Of a DNA stretch of 13,091 nt, positions 1 to 9,268 are shown in pieces. Position numbers and translations under genes: made by a program. The stretch comes from Myxococcales bacterium UBA5297 (lineage in GTDB: Bacteria; Myxococcota; Myxococcia; Myxococcales; UBA5297). Every line of letters starts with the position of its first letter. Position 1 is the stretch's first letter. The notes beneath the pieces are model-generated. The model saw only the letters and a program-made list of their open reading frames with translations, was not told the origin of the DNA and ran no database searches. The DNA lies in contig DHSB01000010.1 of NCBI GenBank assembly GCA_002408385.1, positions 27,512 through 40,602 of the forward strand. Reading direction: 5' to 3'.

Positions 1-133
1 GGCCGCCCCGATCTCCCGGATTCATCTTGGTTCCGGCTCGGCCGGCTTGGGTGAGGGCGAAATGAGCCCCGGCGTCGAAACCCACGGGCCGCACTGCGAA
101 AAGCCAAAACACCCACCGTTATCCCGCCGGCCC

Positions 134-163
134 TTGACACCCCTGAACTCTGGGACCTATAAG
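134..163 (+). promoter_or_regulatory. Sigma-70-like promoter for the glucan synthase gene
   Basis: TTGACA at 134-139 matches the -35 consensus exactly, and TATAAG at 158-163 matches the -10 consensus at five of six positions. The spacer is 18 nt. The expected transcription start is near 170, which gives a leader of about 240 nt before the ATG at 412. Such a match is unlikely by chance in DNA this rich in GC. The assignment to the downstream gene rests only on orientation and the absence of an intervening gene. Confidence 0.55.
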
Positions 164-185
164 GGCTGTCGCTTACGACACCCAG

Positions 186-207
186 GCGCCCGCTCTTTGC
201 GGGGCGC
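186..207 (+). promoter_or_regulatory. Leader hairpin
   Basis: GCGCCCGC (186-193) pairs with GCGGGGCGC (199-207) around the loop TCTTT, giving eight GC-rich base pairs with one bulged G at 201. It lies just downstream of the predicted transcription start, so it would form near the 5' end of the mRNA. No U-tract follows, so it is not an obvious terminator. A role in mRNA stability or translation is only a possibility. Confidence 0.3.
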
Positions 208-392
208 GTCCTTCTTCGGGGCTAGAGCTCGCGAGCTTTCGCTCGCCGCCCGGCGCCTCCCTGGCGCTGGCTGGAGGGGGGCGTCGCCTTTCGGCCACCC
301 GAATGAACCGGGTCGTCGCCCTCGACATCGACTCGAATGCTTATCCCCAGGTGGCGCCGGCGGACCTCCTCTGCCGTCGGATTCCCTGCGCC

Positions 393-406
393 AAGGGGAG
401 AAGGGA
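393..406 (+). promoter_or_regulatory. Ribosome binding site that decides the start at 412
   Basis: The purine run AAGGGGAGAAGGGA lies 5 nt before the ATG at 412. An in-frame ATG at 337 would add 25 residues rich in Arg and Trp, but it has no comparable purine stretch before it. The start at 412 is therefore preferred. Confidence 0.6.
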
Positions 407-411
407 CCCCC

Positions 412-3400
412 ATGTCACCAGCCTTTTCCCGGCTCCGCAGCGCCCCGCGGCCCCTGAGCGGGTCTGCGTCCGCCGGCGAGGAGCAGCCTTTTCGCTCCGA
501 GCTCTACAGCGTCGGGCAACTGCGCGAGCACGCCCAGGCCCTGGCCGGTTGGCACAAGCTCGCCGCGCGGCCCGGGCCCGACAGGCTGCTGGGCCGCCTC
601 ACGGAGAACGAGGCCTTCCTCCTGGAGACGCACGCCCTGTTGGAGGAGTCGGTCCGCAACCAGCGGCGCATCGCTCCGGCGGGGGAGTGGCTTATCGACA
701 ATCACTACCTGGTCCTCGAGCAGATTCGCATGGCCCGCCGCCACCTGCCGCGCAGCTACAGCGGCGAGCTGCCACAGCTCGCCAGTGGCCCGTTGGCCGG
801 CTACCCCCGGGTCTACGACCTGGTCCTCGAGATGATCTCCCACGCCGACGGCCGGCTCGACCTGGAGAGCCTGAGCGCCTTCATCGCCTCCTATCAGGCC
901 GTCTCGCCCCTCAAGCTGGGCGAGCTGTGGGCCGTGCCGATCATGTTGCGCCTGGCGCTGGTGGAGAACCTGCGCCGGGTGGCAGCCCGGGTGGTCTCCG
1001 AGCGCAGGGACCAGGAGCGCGCGAGCTTCTGGGCCGACCGGCTCATCGGCGTCTCGGAGCAAGAGATGAAGGGGCGGGTGCTGGTCCTCGCCGAGATGGT
1101 CGAGGACGCCCCCCCGCTCTCCAGCGCCTTTGTCGCCGAGCTGTTTCGGAGGCTGCAAGACCAGGGGCCGGGGCTGGCCTTCCCGCTCGCCTGGCTCGAA
1201 CAGAGCCTCTCCGAGCGAGGCCGCACCGTCGAGCAGCTCGTCCTGAAGGAGAGCCAGAACCAGGCGGCCGACCAGGTCTCGGTCGGCAACAGCATCACCA
1301 GCCTGCGCTTTCTCTCCACCCGCGACTGGCGCGACTTCGTGGAGTCGATGAGCGCTGTCGAGCGGGCGCTGCGCAGAGACCCCTCTGGCGTCTACGGCCG
1401 CATGGACTTCGTCTCCCGCGACCTCTACCGCCACGTGGTGGAGGAGATCGCCCACCGCAGCCCGCTGCCCGAGCAGGAGATCGCGGTCAAGGCGGTGCAG
1501 CTCGCCCGCGCCCAAGCGGCCCGCGGGGGAGGAGAACGCCGGGGGCACGTGGGCTACTTCTTGGTGGACCGCGGCCGCCCCGAGCTCGAGCGCGCGGTCG
1601 GAATGCGACCGACGCTGCGCATGAGATGGGAGCGCCTCGGCCGCCGCTTCCCAGTCGCGGCCTACCTCTCGGCGACAGGGCTCTTGACCGCCTTGCCCAG
1701 CGCTGCGGTGCTCTGGAAGGCCTGGGAGCTGGGCCTGCGAGGTCTGCCCTTGGCGGGGCTGGGCCTGGCTGTGGTGCTGGCCGCAAGCCAGCTCGCGGTC
1801 GTCCTGGTCAACTGGCTGGCCACGCTGCGCGTCGGCCCCCGGCCTCTACCGAAGCTGCAATTCCCGGACGGGCTCTCCTCCGAGCAGCGAACCATGGTGG
1901 TGGTGCCCACCATGCTCACCAGCCCTCGGGGCATCGAGCAGCTTCTGCAAGGGCTCGAGGTGCGCTTCCTGGCCAACCGTGATCCGCACCTGCACTTCGC
2001 CCTGCTCACCGACTTTGCAGACGCGCCGGAGAAATCGATGCCGGGCGACGCCGAGCTGCTGCGGCTGGCCAAGGAGGGGATCGAGCGGCTCAATGCTCGC
2101 CATTGCCCCGAGGAGGGCGACGGCTTCTTTCTTTTTCATCGCCCGCGACTGTGGAACGAGCGCGAGCGCACCTGGATGGGCCGGGAGCGCAAGCGCGGCA
2201 AGCTCGAGGATTTCAACGCCCTTCTTCGCGGCGAGGCCGAGGGCTGCTTCGAGACGGTCGTCGGCCGCACGGACCTGCTCCGCGGGGTGGAGTACGTGAT
2301 CACCCTGGACACCGACACCGGCCTGCCCCAGAACGCGGGGCGGGAGATGATCGGCGCGATGGCCCACCCGCTGAACCAGGCCCGGTTCGATCCCGAGCGG
2401 GGCCGGGTGGTCGAGGGTTACGGGATCCTCCAGCCCCGGGTAGGTATCGACCTGCCCAGCGCCTCGCGCTCGCGGTTCGCCGCGCTCTTCTCGGCCGACG
2501 CCGGGGTCGACCCCTACACGCGCGAGGTCTCCGACGTCTATCAGGACCTCTTTGGCGAAGGCTCCTTCGTCGGCAAGGGCATCTACCACGTCGACACCTT
2601 CCGCGAGGCGTTGCGCGACCGGCTGCCCGACAACCGCATCCTGAGCCACGACCTCATCGAGGGCTGCTTTACTCGCTCGGGTCTGCTCAGCGACGTGGTG
2701 CTCTACGAGGACTCTCCCGCCTCCTATCTGGCCGGGCTGAGCCGGCGCCATCGCTGGCTCCGGGGCGACTGGCAGATCGCCTCCTGGCTCCTGCCCTGGG
2801 TGCCGGGCCCCGGGCGGCGGCGCTCCAACCCGCTCACCCTGCTCGCCCGCTGGAAGATCTTCGACAACCTGCGGCGCAGCCTGGTCCCCGTGGCGCTCCT
2901 CGGCCTGGTCGGCGCCGGGCTGGCGGTCCCCAGCCTCGGGGCCACGCTCGCTCTGCTGGTTGCCGCGGTGCTCCTCGCCCCCGCGCTCTGCGGGGCGCTG
3001 GGGCGGCTGCTGCGCAAGCCCTCCGAGCTTCCCTGGAGGATGCAGCTCGGAGAGCTCGGCAGCGGGCTCTGGCGCCAGCTCGCCCAGGCCCTGCTCGCCC
3101 TGGCCTGCCTCCCCGCCGAGGCGCTCAACAACCTCGACGCCATCGCCCGGGCAAGCTGGCGGGTCCACCTCTCGCGGCGCCGGCTGCTCGAATGGCGCAC
3201 TGCCAGCGAGGCCGAGAGGTCGGCCCGCAGGGACCTGGCTGGCTATTACATCGCGATGGCCGCCGCCCCTTTGTCGGCAGTCGCGGCGGGCGCCGCCCTG
3301 GCCTTCTGGCCCGGGGCCCCCACGCCTTGGCCGCTGCTGCCGCTCTTGGTCGCGTGGGCGTTTGCCCCTCTGCTCGCCTGGTGGCTCAGCCGTCCGACGC

Positions 3401-6400
3401 CCCCCCGGCTCGTTCTCCCCACGGCCGAGGACCAGCGGCTCCTACACAACCTCGCCCGGAGGACCTGGGGCTTTTTCGAGACTCTGGTCGACGCCCAGGG
3501 CAACTACCTTCCGCCCGACAGCATCCAGGAGAAGCCGGCCGGGGCGGTCTTCTATCGCACCTCTCCGACCAACATCGGCCTCGCGCTGCTCGCCAACCTG
3601 GGAGCGCACGACCTCGGATACCTTTCGACCGGCAGGCTCATCGAGCGCACCTCGGACTGTCTCGACACCTTGGAGCGCATGGAGCGCTACCGCGGGCACT
3701 TCTTCAACTGGTACGACACCCGCACCCTCGAGCCGCTGCCCCCGCACTACATCTCCTCGGTGGACAGCGGCAACCTGGTCGGCCACATGCTCACCCTCGC
3801 CGCGGGGCTCGAGGGGCTCGCCGACGAGCCGCTCGTCGTCCGCAGGGCCGTCGGTGGCCTCGGCGACACACTCGACGTGGCGCTCGAGGAGGCCGAGGGG
3901 TGCGGCTTCAGCCCCGAGGGCGAGCCGGCCCCGGCACAGCCGGGCGTGGCGGCGCGCCTGCGGCGGATGCAGCTCGAGATGGAGGCCTCGCCGCTCTCGC
4001 TCTCCGAGGAGCGCGAGCTGCTCAAGCGGCTGGCGGCGATGGCCGAGGGGCTGCGCTCCTCGCTCGGGCCGAGCGCTCCAGCCGAGCTGCGCCGCTGGAA
4101 CGAGACGCTCGAGCGCCAGGTGGGCGAGGTTGGCCAGGAGCTCGGCGAGCTGGCGCCGTGGCTCGAGCTCTTTGCGCCCGGCGAAAGGGACCCGCTGCAA
4201 AGCCTGGGCGCCGAGCTGAACGGGGCCGAGAGGCTGCGCGAGCGGCTGCGCAAGATGGTCGACGCCCCCTCGCTGCGAAGCCTTGCTCGACAAGCGCCCA
4301 GGCTCGCCGACGAGCTCGGGGCGTTGCTGGAGCGGCTCCAGGGGGCCGACGAGACGGGTCGCGCCCGGCTGCTTCGACTGCGCGCCAAGCTGGAGGAGGG
4401 AGGCGAGCGGGCCGCCGCGCGAATCGAGAGGCTCGAGGGGCTCGCCTCGCGCCTGAGGACGCTGGCCGACTCGGCCGATCAGAGCCTGCTGTTCGACAAG
4501 CGCCGCAACCTCTTCTCCATCGGCTACAACGTCACCGCCAACCGGCTCGACAACAGCTTCTACGACCTCTTGGCCTCCGAGGCACGGCTGGGAAGCTTCG
4601 TGGCCGTCGCCCACGGCGCGGTCCCGCAAGACCACTGGTTCGCGCTGGGCAGGCTGCAGACGAGCACCGGGGGCAGGCCAGTCCTGCTCTCCTGGGGCGG
4701 CTCGATGTTCGAGTACCTGATGCCCGCCCTGGTGATGCCCTGCCACCCGGGCAGCCTGCTCGAGCAGACCTGCCGGGCCGCGGTGGCCCAGCAGGTCGCC
4801 TACGGCGAGCAGCGCGGGGTGCCCTGGGGCTTCTCCGAGTCGGCCTACAACGCGACCGACGCTCAGCTCACCTATCAGTACCGCTCCTTCGGCGCCCCGA
4901 GCCTGGGGCTGCGCCGCGGGCTGGCCGAGGACCTGGTGGTCACGCCCTATGCGACCCTGCTCGCCTTGCCCTTCGAGCCGGGGTTGGCCTGCGCCAACCT
5001 GCGCCGTCTGGAAAAAGAGCGGATGCGCGGTCGCTATGGGCTTTACGAGGCGGTCGACTACACCCCCTCGCGCTTGCCTCCCGGGCAGGAGCGAGTGGTC
5101 ATCCGCTCTTTCATGGCTCACCACCAGGGGATGGGCTTTCTCGCCCTGGTCAACCTGCTGGCCGACGGGCCGATGCAGCGGCGCTTCGCCGCCGATCCCG
5201 TCTTCCAGGCGGCCGACCTGCTCTTGCAGGAGCGGGCCTCCAAGGCGGTGCCTATCTCCACGCTCCCGGCAGGAGCGGCCAAGGCCTGGGAGTTCGAGCC
5301 GGCCTCGGAGCGGGCCCTGAGGCACTTCTCGACCCCGCACACCCCGACCCCCGAGGTGCACCTGCTCTCCAACGGCCGGCTCCACGTGATGGTGAGCGCG
5401 GCCGGAGCGGGCTACAGCCGCTGGAAGGACCTCGCGCTGACCCGCTGGCGCGAGGACGCCACCCGTGACCACCAGGGGACCTTCCTCTACCTGCGCGACC
5501 TGGAGAGCGGCGCCTGCTGGTCGGCCGGCCATCAGCCGACGCTGGCTCCGACCGACGCCTACGAGGCCGTCTTCTCCCAGGGTCGGGTGGAGCTGCGTCG
5601 CGAGCAGGGGGACCTGATCACTCGCATGCAGATCGCCGTCTCCCCCGAGGACGACATCGAGCTGCGCAGGCTGAGCATCACCAATCGCGGCCGCACCCGG
5701 CGCACCCTGGAGCTGACGAGCTATGCCGAGGTGGTCCTCGCCCCTGCCGCGGCCGACCTGGCCCACCCGGCCTTCAGCAACCTCTTCGTACAGACCGAGC
5801 ACTTCGCCCCGCGGCGGGCGCTGCTTTGCACCCGCCGGGCACGCTCCTCTGAAGAGCGCCCGCCCTGGATGCTCCACCTGATGAACGTGCACGGCGAGGA
5901 GGCGGGCCGCTCGTCGTTCGAGACCGACCGGCGCGCCTTCGTTGGCCGCGGCGGCAGCTTGGCCAGCCCTGCGGCCCTGCGCGAGCCGGAGCTGGGCGGG
6001 GCGGCCGGGGCGGTGCTCGATCCCATCGTCTCCTTGCGCCGGGTGGTGGCGGTCGAGCCCCACGCCACCGTGGAGATCGACATGGTGACCGGGGCCGCCG
6101 ACACCCGAGAGGCGGCGCTGGCGCTCATCGAGCGCTACCATGACCGGCGCTTGGCCGACCGGGTCTTCGAGCTGGCCTGGACGCACAGCCAGGTGCTGCT
6201 GCGCCAGCTCGGGGCGACCGAGGCCGAAGCCCAGCTCTTCGGCCGGTTGGCCGGCTCGGTGCTCTTCGCCAGCCCGCTGCGGCGAGCGAGCGGGGCGATC
6301 ATCGCCCGCAACCGCCGCGGCCAGTCCGGGCTCTGGGGCTATGGGATCTCCGGGGACCTGCCGATCGTGCTCTTGCGGGTCGGGGACCCCTCGAGGATTG

Positions 6401-9171
6401 GGCTGGTGCGCGAGCTGCTCAAGATGCAGGCCTATTGGCGCACCAAGGGTCTGGCTATCGACCTGGTGATCTGGAACGAGGACCAGTCGGGCTACCGCGA
6501 GGAGCTGCAGGACAAGATCCTCGCCTTGATCACCGCCGGGCACGACGCCCACTGGCTCGACCGGCCGGGCGGGGTCTACGTGCGCCGCGCCGAGCAGATC
6601 GCCGACGAGGACAAGCTGCTGATGCAGGCGACGGCCCGGGTCGTCCTCAGCGACACCGCCGGGACGCTGGCCGAACAAGTCGAGCGGCGCAAGCGCAGCG
6701 AGCCGGCCGTTGCCCGGCTGGTGCCGACCCGCGCCCGACGCCCCGAGGCGCCGCGGCGCGAGCGGCCACGCCAGGACCTGCTCTTCTTCAACGGGCTGGG
6801 CGGCTTTACCCGGGACGGCAAGGAATACATCGTCACCACCGGCCCCGACGCCCGCACCCCGGCCCCCTGGTCCAACGTGCTCGCCAACCCCGAGTTCGGG
6901 ACGGTGATCACCGAGAGCGGCGGGGCCTACACCTGGGCCGAGAACGCCCACGAGATGCGCCTGACCCCGTGGGAGAACGACCCGGTCTCCGCGGACAGCG
7001 GGGAGGTCTTCTACCTGCGCGACGAGGAGACCGGCCACTTCTGGTCCCCCTTGCCCCAGCCGGCGCCCGGCTCGGGCAGCTACACCACCCGCCACGGCTT
7101 CGGCTACAGCGTCTTCGAGCACCTCGAGGCGGGGATAGCCTCCGAGGCCTGGGCCTACGTGGCGATCGACGCGCCGGTCAAGCTGATGGTCTTCAAGCTG
7201 CGCAATCGCTCCGAAGCCGCGCGCAAGCTGTCGGTCACCGGGGCGCTGAGCCTGGTGCTCGGGGACACGCGGCTGCGCCACTCCATGCACGTGGTGACCG
7301 AGGTCGATCCCCGCTCCGGGGCGCTGTTCGCCCGTAACCCGTTCAACGCGGACTTCCCCGGGCGAGTCGCCTTCTTGGAGGTGAGCGAGCCGCAGCGCAC
7401 GTTCACCGCCGACCGCACCGAGCTGTTGGGGCGCAACGGCTCGCCGGCAGCCCCGGCGGCCATGTTCGCCGAGGGGCTGTCAGGACGAGTAGGCGGGGGG
7501 CTCGACCCCTGCGCGACGATGCAGGCGGTCGTCGCGCTCGAGCCGGGCCAGGAGCGCGAGGTGGCCTTCGTCTACGGCATCGGCCGGGACACCGAGCACG
7601 CGCGCAGCCTGGTCGAGCGCTTCCGGGGAACCGGCGCGGCGCACAAGGCGCTGGAGGCGGTCTGGGAGCACTGGAACCGGGTGCTCGGGGCGGTGCACGT
7701 GGAGACCCCCGAGCCCTCGGTCGATGTGTTGGCCAACGGCTGGCTCATCTACCAGGTGCTCTCCAGCCGGCTGTGGGGACGCAGTGGCTTCTACCAGTCC
7801 GGCGGAGCCTACGGCTTTCGCGACCAGCTCCAGGACGCGATGGCCCTGGTCCACGCCGAGCCGCGGGTCCTGCGCGAGCAGCTTTTGCGCTGCGCGGGGC
7901 GGCAGTTCCCCGAGGGCGACGTGCAGCACTGGTGGCATCCGCCCGCCGGCCGCGGGGTGCGCACCCGCATCACCGACGACCTGCTGTGGCTGCCCTACGC
8001 GCTGAGCCACTACCTGCGCCTCACCGGAGACACCGGGGTGCTCGACGAGCAGGTCCCCTTCCTCGAGGGCCGGCCGCTCCAGCCGGAAGAGGAGAGCTAC
8101 TACGACCTGCCGGTGCGCTCGGAGGCCTCGGCGACCCTCTACGAGCATTGCCGGCGAGCGATAGAGCGCGCGCTGCGGCTCGGCGAGCACGGGTTGCCGC
8201 TGATGGGCAGCGGCGACTGGAACGACGGGATGAACCTGGTGGGGATAGGGGGCCGGGGCGAGAGCGTCTGGCTCGCGTTCTTCCTCTACGACGTGCTGCG
8301 GCGCTTCAAGGAGATCGCCAAGCTGAAGGGCGATCTCGAGCTGGTCGAGCGCTATGAGAACGAGGCCGGGCGCCTGCGCCTGAACATCGAGCACCACGGC
8401 TGGGACGGGGCCTGGTACCGGCGCGCCTTCTTCGATGACGGCTCGCCCTTGGGCTCGGCGAGCAATCCCGAATGCCAGATCGACGCCCTGCCCCAGAGCT
8501 GGGCGGTCCTCTCCCGGGCGGGAGAGCCCTACCGAGTGCGGATGGCGCTCGAGGCGCTCGAGGCGCGGCTGGTGCGCCGCGACCTGGGGCTGATCCAGCT
8601 CTTCGATCCCCCCTTCGCCACCTCGGAGCTGGAGCCGGGCTACATCAAGGGCTATCCGCCCGGAGTGCGCGAGAACGGCGGCCAATACACCCACGCGGCG
8701 GCCTGGACGGTGATGGCCTTTGCCGAGGTGGGCGAGGCGGCCAGAGCCTGGGAGCTCTTCTCGCTCATCAACCCGGTGCTCAAGGGCTCCAGCCCCAAGG
8801 CAGTCGCCCGCTATCAAGTCGAGCCGTACGTGATGGCCGCCGACGTCTACGCCAACCCCGACTTCCCCGGGCGCGGCGGCTGGACCTGGTACACCGGCTC
8901 GGCCGCCTGGGTCTACCGGCTGCTTATCGAGTCGCTGCTCGGCCTGAGGCGTCAGGCCGACCGGCTCAGCCTGCAGCCGCGAATCCCCGAGGGATGGAAG
9001 TCCTTCAAGATCCACTACCGCTACCGCCAGACCTTCCACCACATCACCGTGCACAACCGCGGGGCCAAGGAGGTCACCCGGGTGGTCTGCGACGGAGTCG
9101 AGCAGCCGTCGATGACCGTCCGGCTCTCCGACGACCGCGCGGACCATCGGGTCGAGGTGTTCCTGGGCTGA
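412..9171 (+). CDS. Cyclic beta-1,2-glucan synthase (NdvB/ChvB/Cgs family)
   Basis: This giant inner-membrane enzyme has 2919 residues, near the roughly 2830-2870 of rhizobial NdvB and Brucella Cgs. Family members use UDP-glucose to build, length-control and cyclize beta-1,2-glucan for export to the periplasm. In order I see: a conserved N-terminal region (about 20-410); membrane segments near 415-436 and 445-470; a GT84-type catalytic domain (about 490-800) with D534, D633-x-D635, E766-D767 and R778-x2-R781-W782, matching the D, DxD, ED, (Q/R)xxRW pattern; further membrane segments near 823-865 and 944-995; a glycoamylase-like region (about 1000-1560) containing a helical stretch at about 1179-1358 and the motif FSESAYN with E1476; then two phosphorylase-type modules. 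The second (about 2120-2919) is GH94, with GDWND including likely catalytic D2605, SNPECQID from 2684, and RENGGQYTH ending at H2761. The first module lacks GDWND, as is usual in the family. No exporter gene is adjacent. The family is firm; the linkage and ring size of the product are inferred. Confidence 0.93.
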   Translation: MSPAFSRLRSAPRPLSGSASAGEEQPFRSELYSVGQLREHAQALAGWHKLAARPGPDRLLGRLTENEAFLLETHALLEESVRNQRRIAPAGEWLIDNHYLVLEQIRMARRHLPRSYSGELPQLASGPLAGYPRVYDLVLEMISHADGRLDLESLSAFIASYQAVSPLKLGELWAVPIMLRLALVENLRRVAARVVSERRDQERASFWADRLIGVSEQEMKGRVLVLAEMVEDAPPLSSAFVAELFRRLQDQGPGLAFPLAWLEQSLSERGRTVEQLVLKESQNQAADQVSVGNSITSLRFLSTRDWRDFVESMSAVERALRRDPSGVYGRMDFVSRDLYRHVVEEIAHRSPLPEQEIAVKAVQLARAQAARGGGERRGHVGYFLVDRGRPELERAVGMRPTLRMRWERLGRRFPVAAYLSATGLLTALPSAAVLWKAWELGLRGLPLAGLGLAVVLAASQLAVVLVNWLATLRVGPRPLPKLQFPDGLSSEQRTMVVVPTMLTSPRGIEQLLQGLEVRFLANRDPHLHFALLTDFADAPEKSMPGDAELLRLAKEGIERLNARHCPEEGDGFFLFHRPRLWNERERTWMGRERKRGKLEDFNALLRGEAEGCFETVVGRTDLLRGVEYVITLDTDTGLPQNAGREMIGAMAHPLNQARFDPERGRVVEGYGILQPRVGIDLPSASRSRFAALFSADAGVDPYTREVSDVYQDLFGEGSFVGKGIYHVDTFREALRDRLPDNRILSHDLIEGCFTRSGLLSDVVLYEDSPASYLAGLSRRHRWLRGDWQIASWLLPWVPGPGRRRSNPLTLLARWKIFDNLRRSLVPVALLGLVGAGLAVPSLGATLALLVAAVLLAPALCGALGRLLRKPSELPWRMQLGELGSGLWRQLAQALLALACLPAEALNNLDAIARASWRVHLSRRRLLEWRTASEAERSARRDLAGYYIAMAAAPLSAVAAGAALAFWPGAPTPWPLLPLLVAWAFAPLLAWWLSRPTPPRLVLPTAEDQRLLHNLARRTWGFFETLVDAQGNYLPPDSIQEKPAGAVFYRTSPTNIGLALLANLGAHDLGYLSTGRLIERTSDCLDTLERMERYRGHFFNWYDTRTLEPLPPHYISSVDSGNLVGHMLTLAAGLEGLADEPLVVRRAVGGLGDTLDVALEEAEGCGFSPEGEPAPAQPGVAARLRRMQLEMEASPLSLSEERELLKRLAAMAEGLRSSLGPSAPAELRRWNETLERQVGEVGQELGELAPWLELFAPGERDPLQSLGAELNGAERLRERLRKMVDAPSLRSLARQAPRLADELGALLERLQGADETGRARLLRLRAKLEEGGERAAARIERLEGLASRLRTLADSADQSLLFDKRRNLFSIGYNVTANRLDNSFYDLLASEARLGSFVAVAHGAVPQDHWFALGRLQTSTGGRPVLLSWGGSMFEYLMPALVMPCHPGSLLEQTCRAAVAQQVAYGEQRGVPWGFSESAYNATDAQLTYQYRSFGAPSLGLRRGLAEDLVVTPYATLLALPFEPGLACANLRRLEKERMRGRYGLYEAVDYTPSRLPPGQERVVIRSFMAHHQGMGFLALVNLLADGPMQRRFAADPVFQAADLLLQERASKAVPISTLPAGAAKAWEFEPASERALRHFSTPHTPTPEVHLLSNGRLHVMVSAAGAGYSRWKDLALTRWREDATRDHQGTFLYLRDLESGACWSAGHQPTLAPTDAYEAVFSQGRVELRREQGDLITRMQIAVSPEDDIELRRLSITNRGRTRRTLELTSYAEVVLAPAAADLAHPAFSNLFVQTEHFAPRRALLCTRRARSSEERPPWMLHLMNVHGEEAGRSSFETDRRAFVGRGGSLASPAALREPELGGAAGAVLDPIVSLRRVVAVEPHATVEIDMVTGAADTREAALALIERYHDRRLADRVFELAWTHSQVLLRQLGATEAEAQLFGRLAGSVLFASPLRRASGAIIARNRRGQSGLWGYGISGDLPIVLLRVGDPSRIGLVRELLKMQAYWRTKGLAIDLVIWNEDQSGYREELQDKILALITAGHDAHWLDRPGGVYVRRAEQIADEDKLLMQATARVVLSDTAGTLAEQVERRKRSEPAVARLVPTRARRPEAPRRERPRQDLLFFNGLGGFTRDGKEYIVTTGPDARTPAPWSNVLANPEFGTVITESGGAYTWAENAHEMRLTPWENDPVSADSGEVFYLRDEETGHFWSPLPQPAPGSGSYTTRHGFGYSVFEHLEAGIASEAWAYVAIDAPVKLMVFKLRNRSEAARKLSVTGALSLVLGDTRLRHSMHVVTEVDPRSGALFARNPFNADFPGRVAFLEVSEPQRTFTADRTELLGRNGSPAAPAAMFAEGLSGRVGGGLDPCATMQAVVALEPGQEREVAFVYGIGRDTEHARSLVERFRGTGAAHKALEAVWEHWNRVLGAVHVETPEPSVDVLANGWLIYQVLSSRLWGRSGFYQSGGAYGFRDQLQDAMALVHAEPRVLREQLLRCAGRQFPEGDVQHWWHPPAGRGVRTRITDDLLWLPYALSHYLRLTGDTGVLDEQVPFLEGRPLQPEEESYYDLPVRSEASATLYEHCRRAIERALRLGEHGLPLMGSGDWNDGMNLVGIGGRGESVWLAFFLYDVLRRFKEIAKLKGDLELVERYENEAGRLRLNIEHHGWDGAWYRRAFFDDGSPLGSASNPECQIDALPQSWAVLSRAGEPYRVRMALEALEARLVRRDLGLIQLFDPPFATSELEPGYIKGYPPGVRENGGQYTHAAAWTVMAFAEVGEAARAWELFSLINPVLKGSSPKAVARYQVEPYVMAADVYANPDFPGRGGWTWYTGSAAWVYRLLIESLLGLRRQADRLSLQPRIPEGWKSFKIHYRYRQTFHHITVHNRGAKEVTRVVCDGVEQPSMTVRLSDDRADHRVEVFLG

Positions 9172-9268
9172 AGGTGCGTCGAGAAATCCCTCTTCGACTC
9201 CGCCAGGTTCCCCTCACCTGAGCGGAGTCGAACGGTCCCTCGATTTGGCGGCGCTCGCAGGCTCGCCC
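9168..9268 (-). repeat. Palindrome-rich interspersed repeat, copy A (inverted)
   Basis: Read on the minus strand, this matches copies B (10191-10323) and C (11360-11498). The shared blocks include CGTCGAGAAATCC (9177-9189), GAGCGGAGTCGAA (9220-9232, apart from the first base or two), and CGCAGGCTCG (near 9255-9265). It is shorter in the middle than the other copies. The shared edge CTGAAG begins at 9168 and includes the TGA stop of the glucan synthase gene. Short palindromic repeats with the core TTCGACTCCGCTC are widespread between genes in environmental bacteria. Whether this one moves cannot be judged. Confidence 0.7.
9193..9232. terminator. Large hairpin after the glucan synthase gene, possible terminator or mRNA 3' end
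   Basis: TTCGACTCCGC (9193-9203) pairs perfectly with GCGGAGTCGAA (9222-9232). Inside it, CAGGT (9204-9208) pairs with ACCTG (9216-9220), leaving one bulged A at 9221 and the loop TCCCCTC. That makes 16 base pairs, starting 21 nt after the stop codon at 9171. No T-run follows on either strand, so intrinsic termination would be atypical. Blocking of 3' exonuclease decay is an alternative. The hairpin is part of repeat copy A. Confidence 0.45.

Larger units (their letters stand above)
1..411. other. Intergenic region and 5' leader of the glucan synthase gene
   Basis: I can support no gene here. Reading frames cross it, but their translations are low-complexity, rich in Arg, Pro and Gly, and match nothing I know. 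The stretch holds a sigma-70-like promoter at 134-163, a bulged hairpin at 186-207, a perfect 12-base palindrome AGCTCGCGAGCT at 226-237, a small hairpin at 253-267 (GCGCC, 5-nt loop, GGCGC), and a purine-rich ribosome binding site at 393-406. Bases 60-165 are less GC-rich than the flanking DNA, as expected for a promoter region. On the minus strand an ATG at 25 opens a frame leaving the window on the left; only eight codons are visible, so it cannot be judged. Confidence 0.6.

Noticed and set aside
337..411. Upstream in-frame ATG at 337 as start of the glucan synthase
   Set aside because: The extra 25 residues are unlike known family N-termini, and the ATG at 412 has a far better ribosome binding site (393-406).
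303..1982. Long plus-strand frame overlapping the 5' part of the glucan synthase gene, and similar long frames on both strands across 1800-9150
   Set aside because: Translations are rich in Arg, Pro, Ala and Gly with no domain pattern. They are products of high GC content opposite or out of frame with a clearly real gene.
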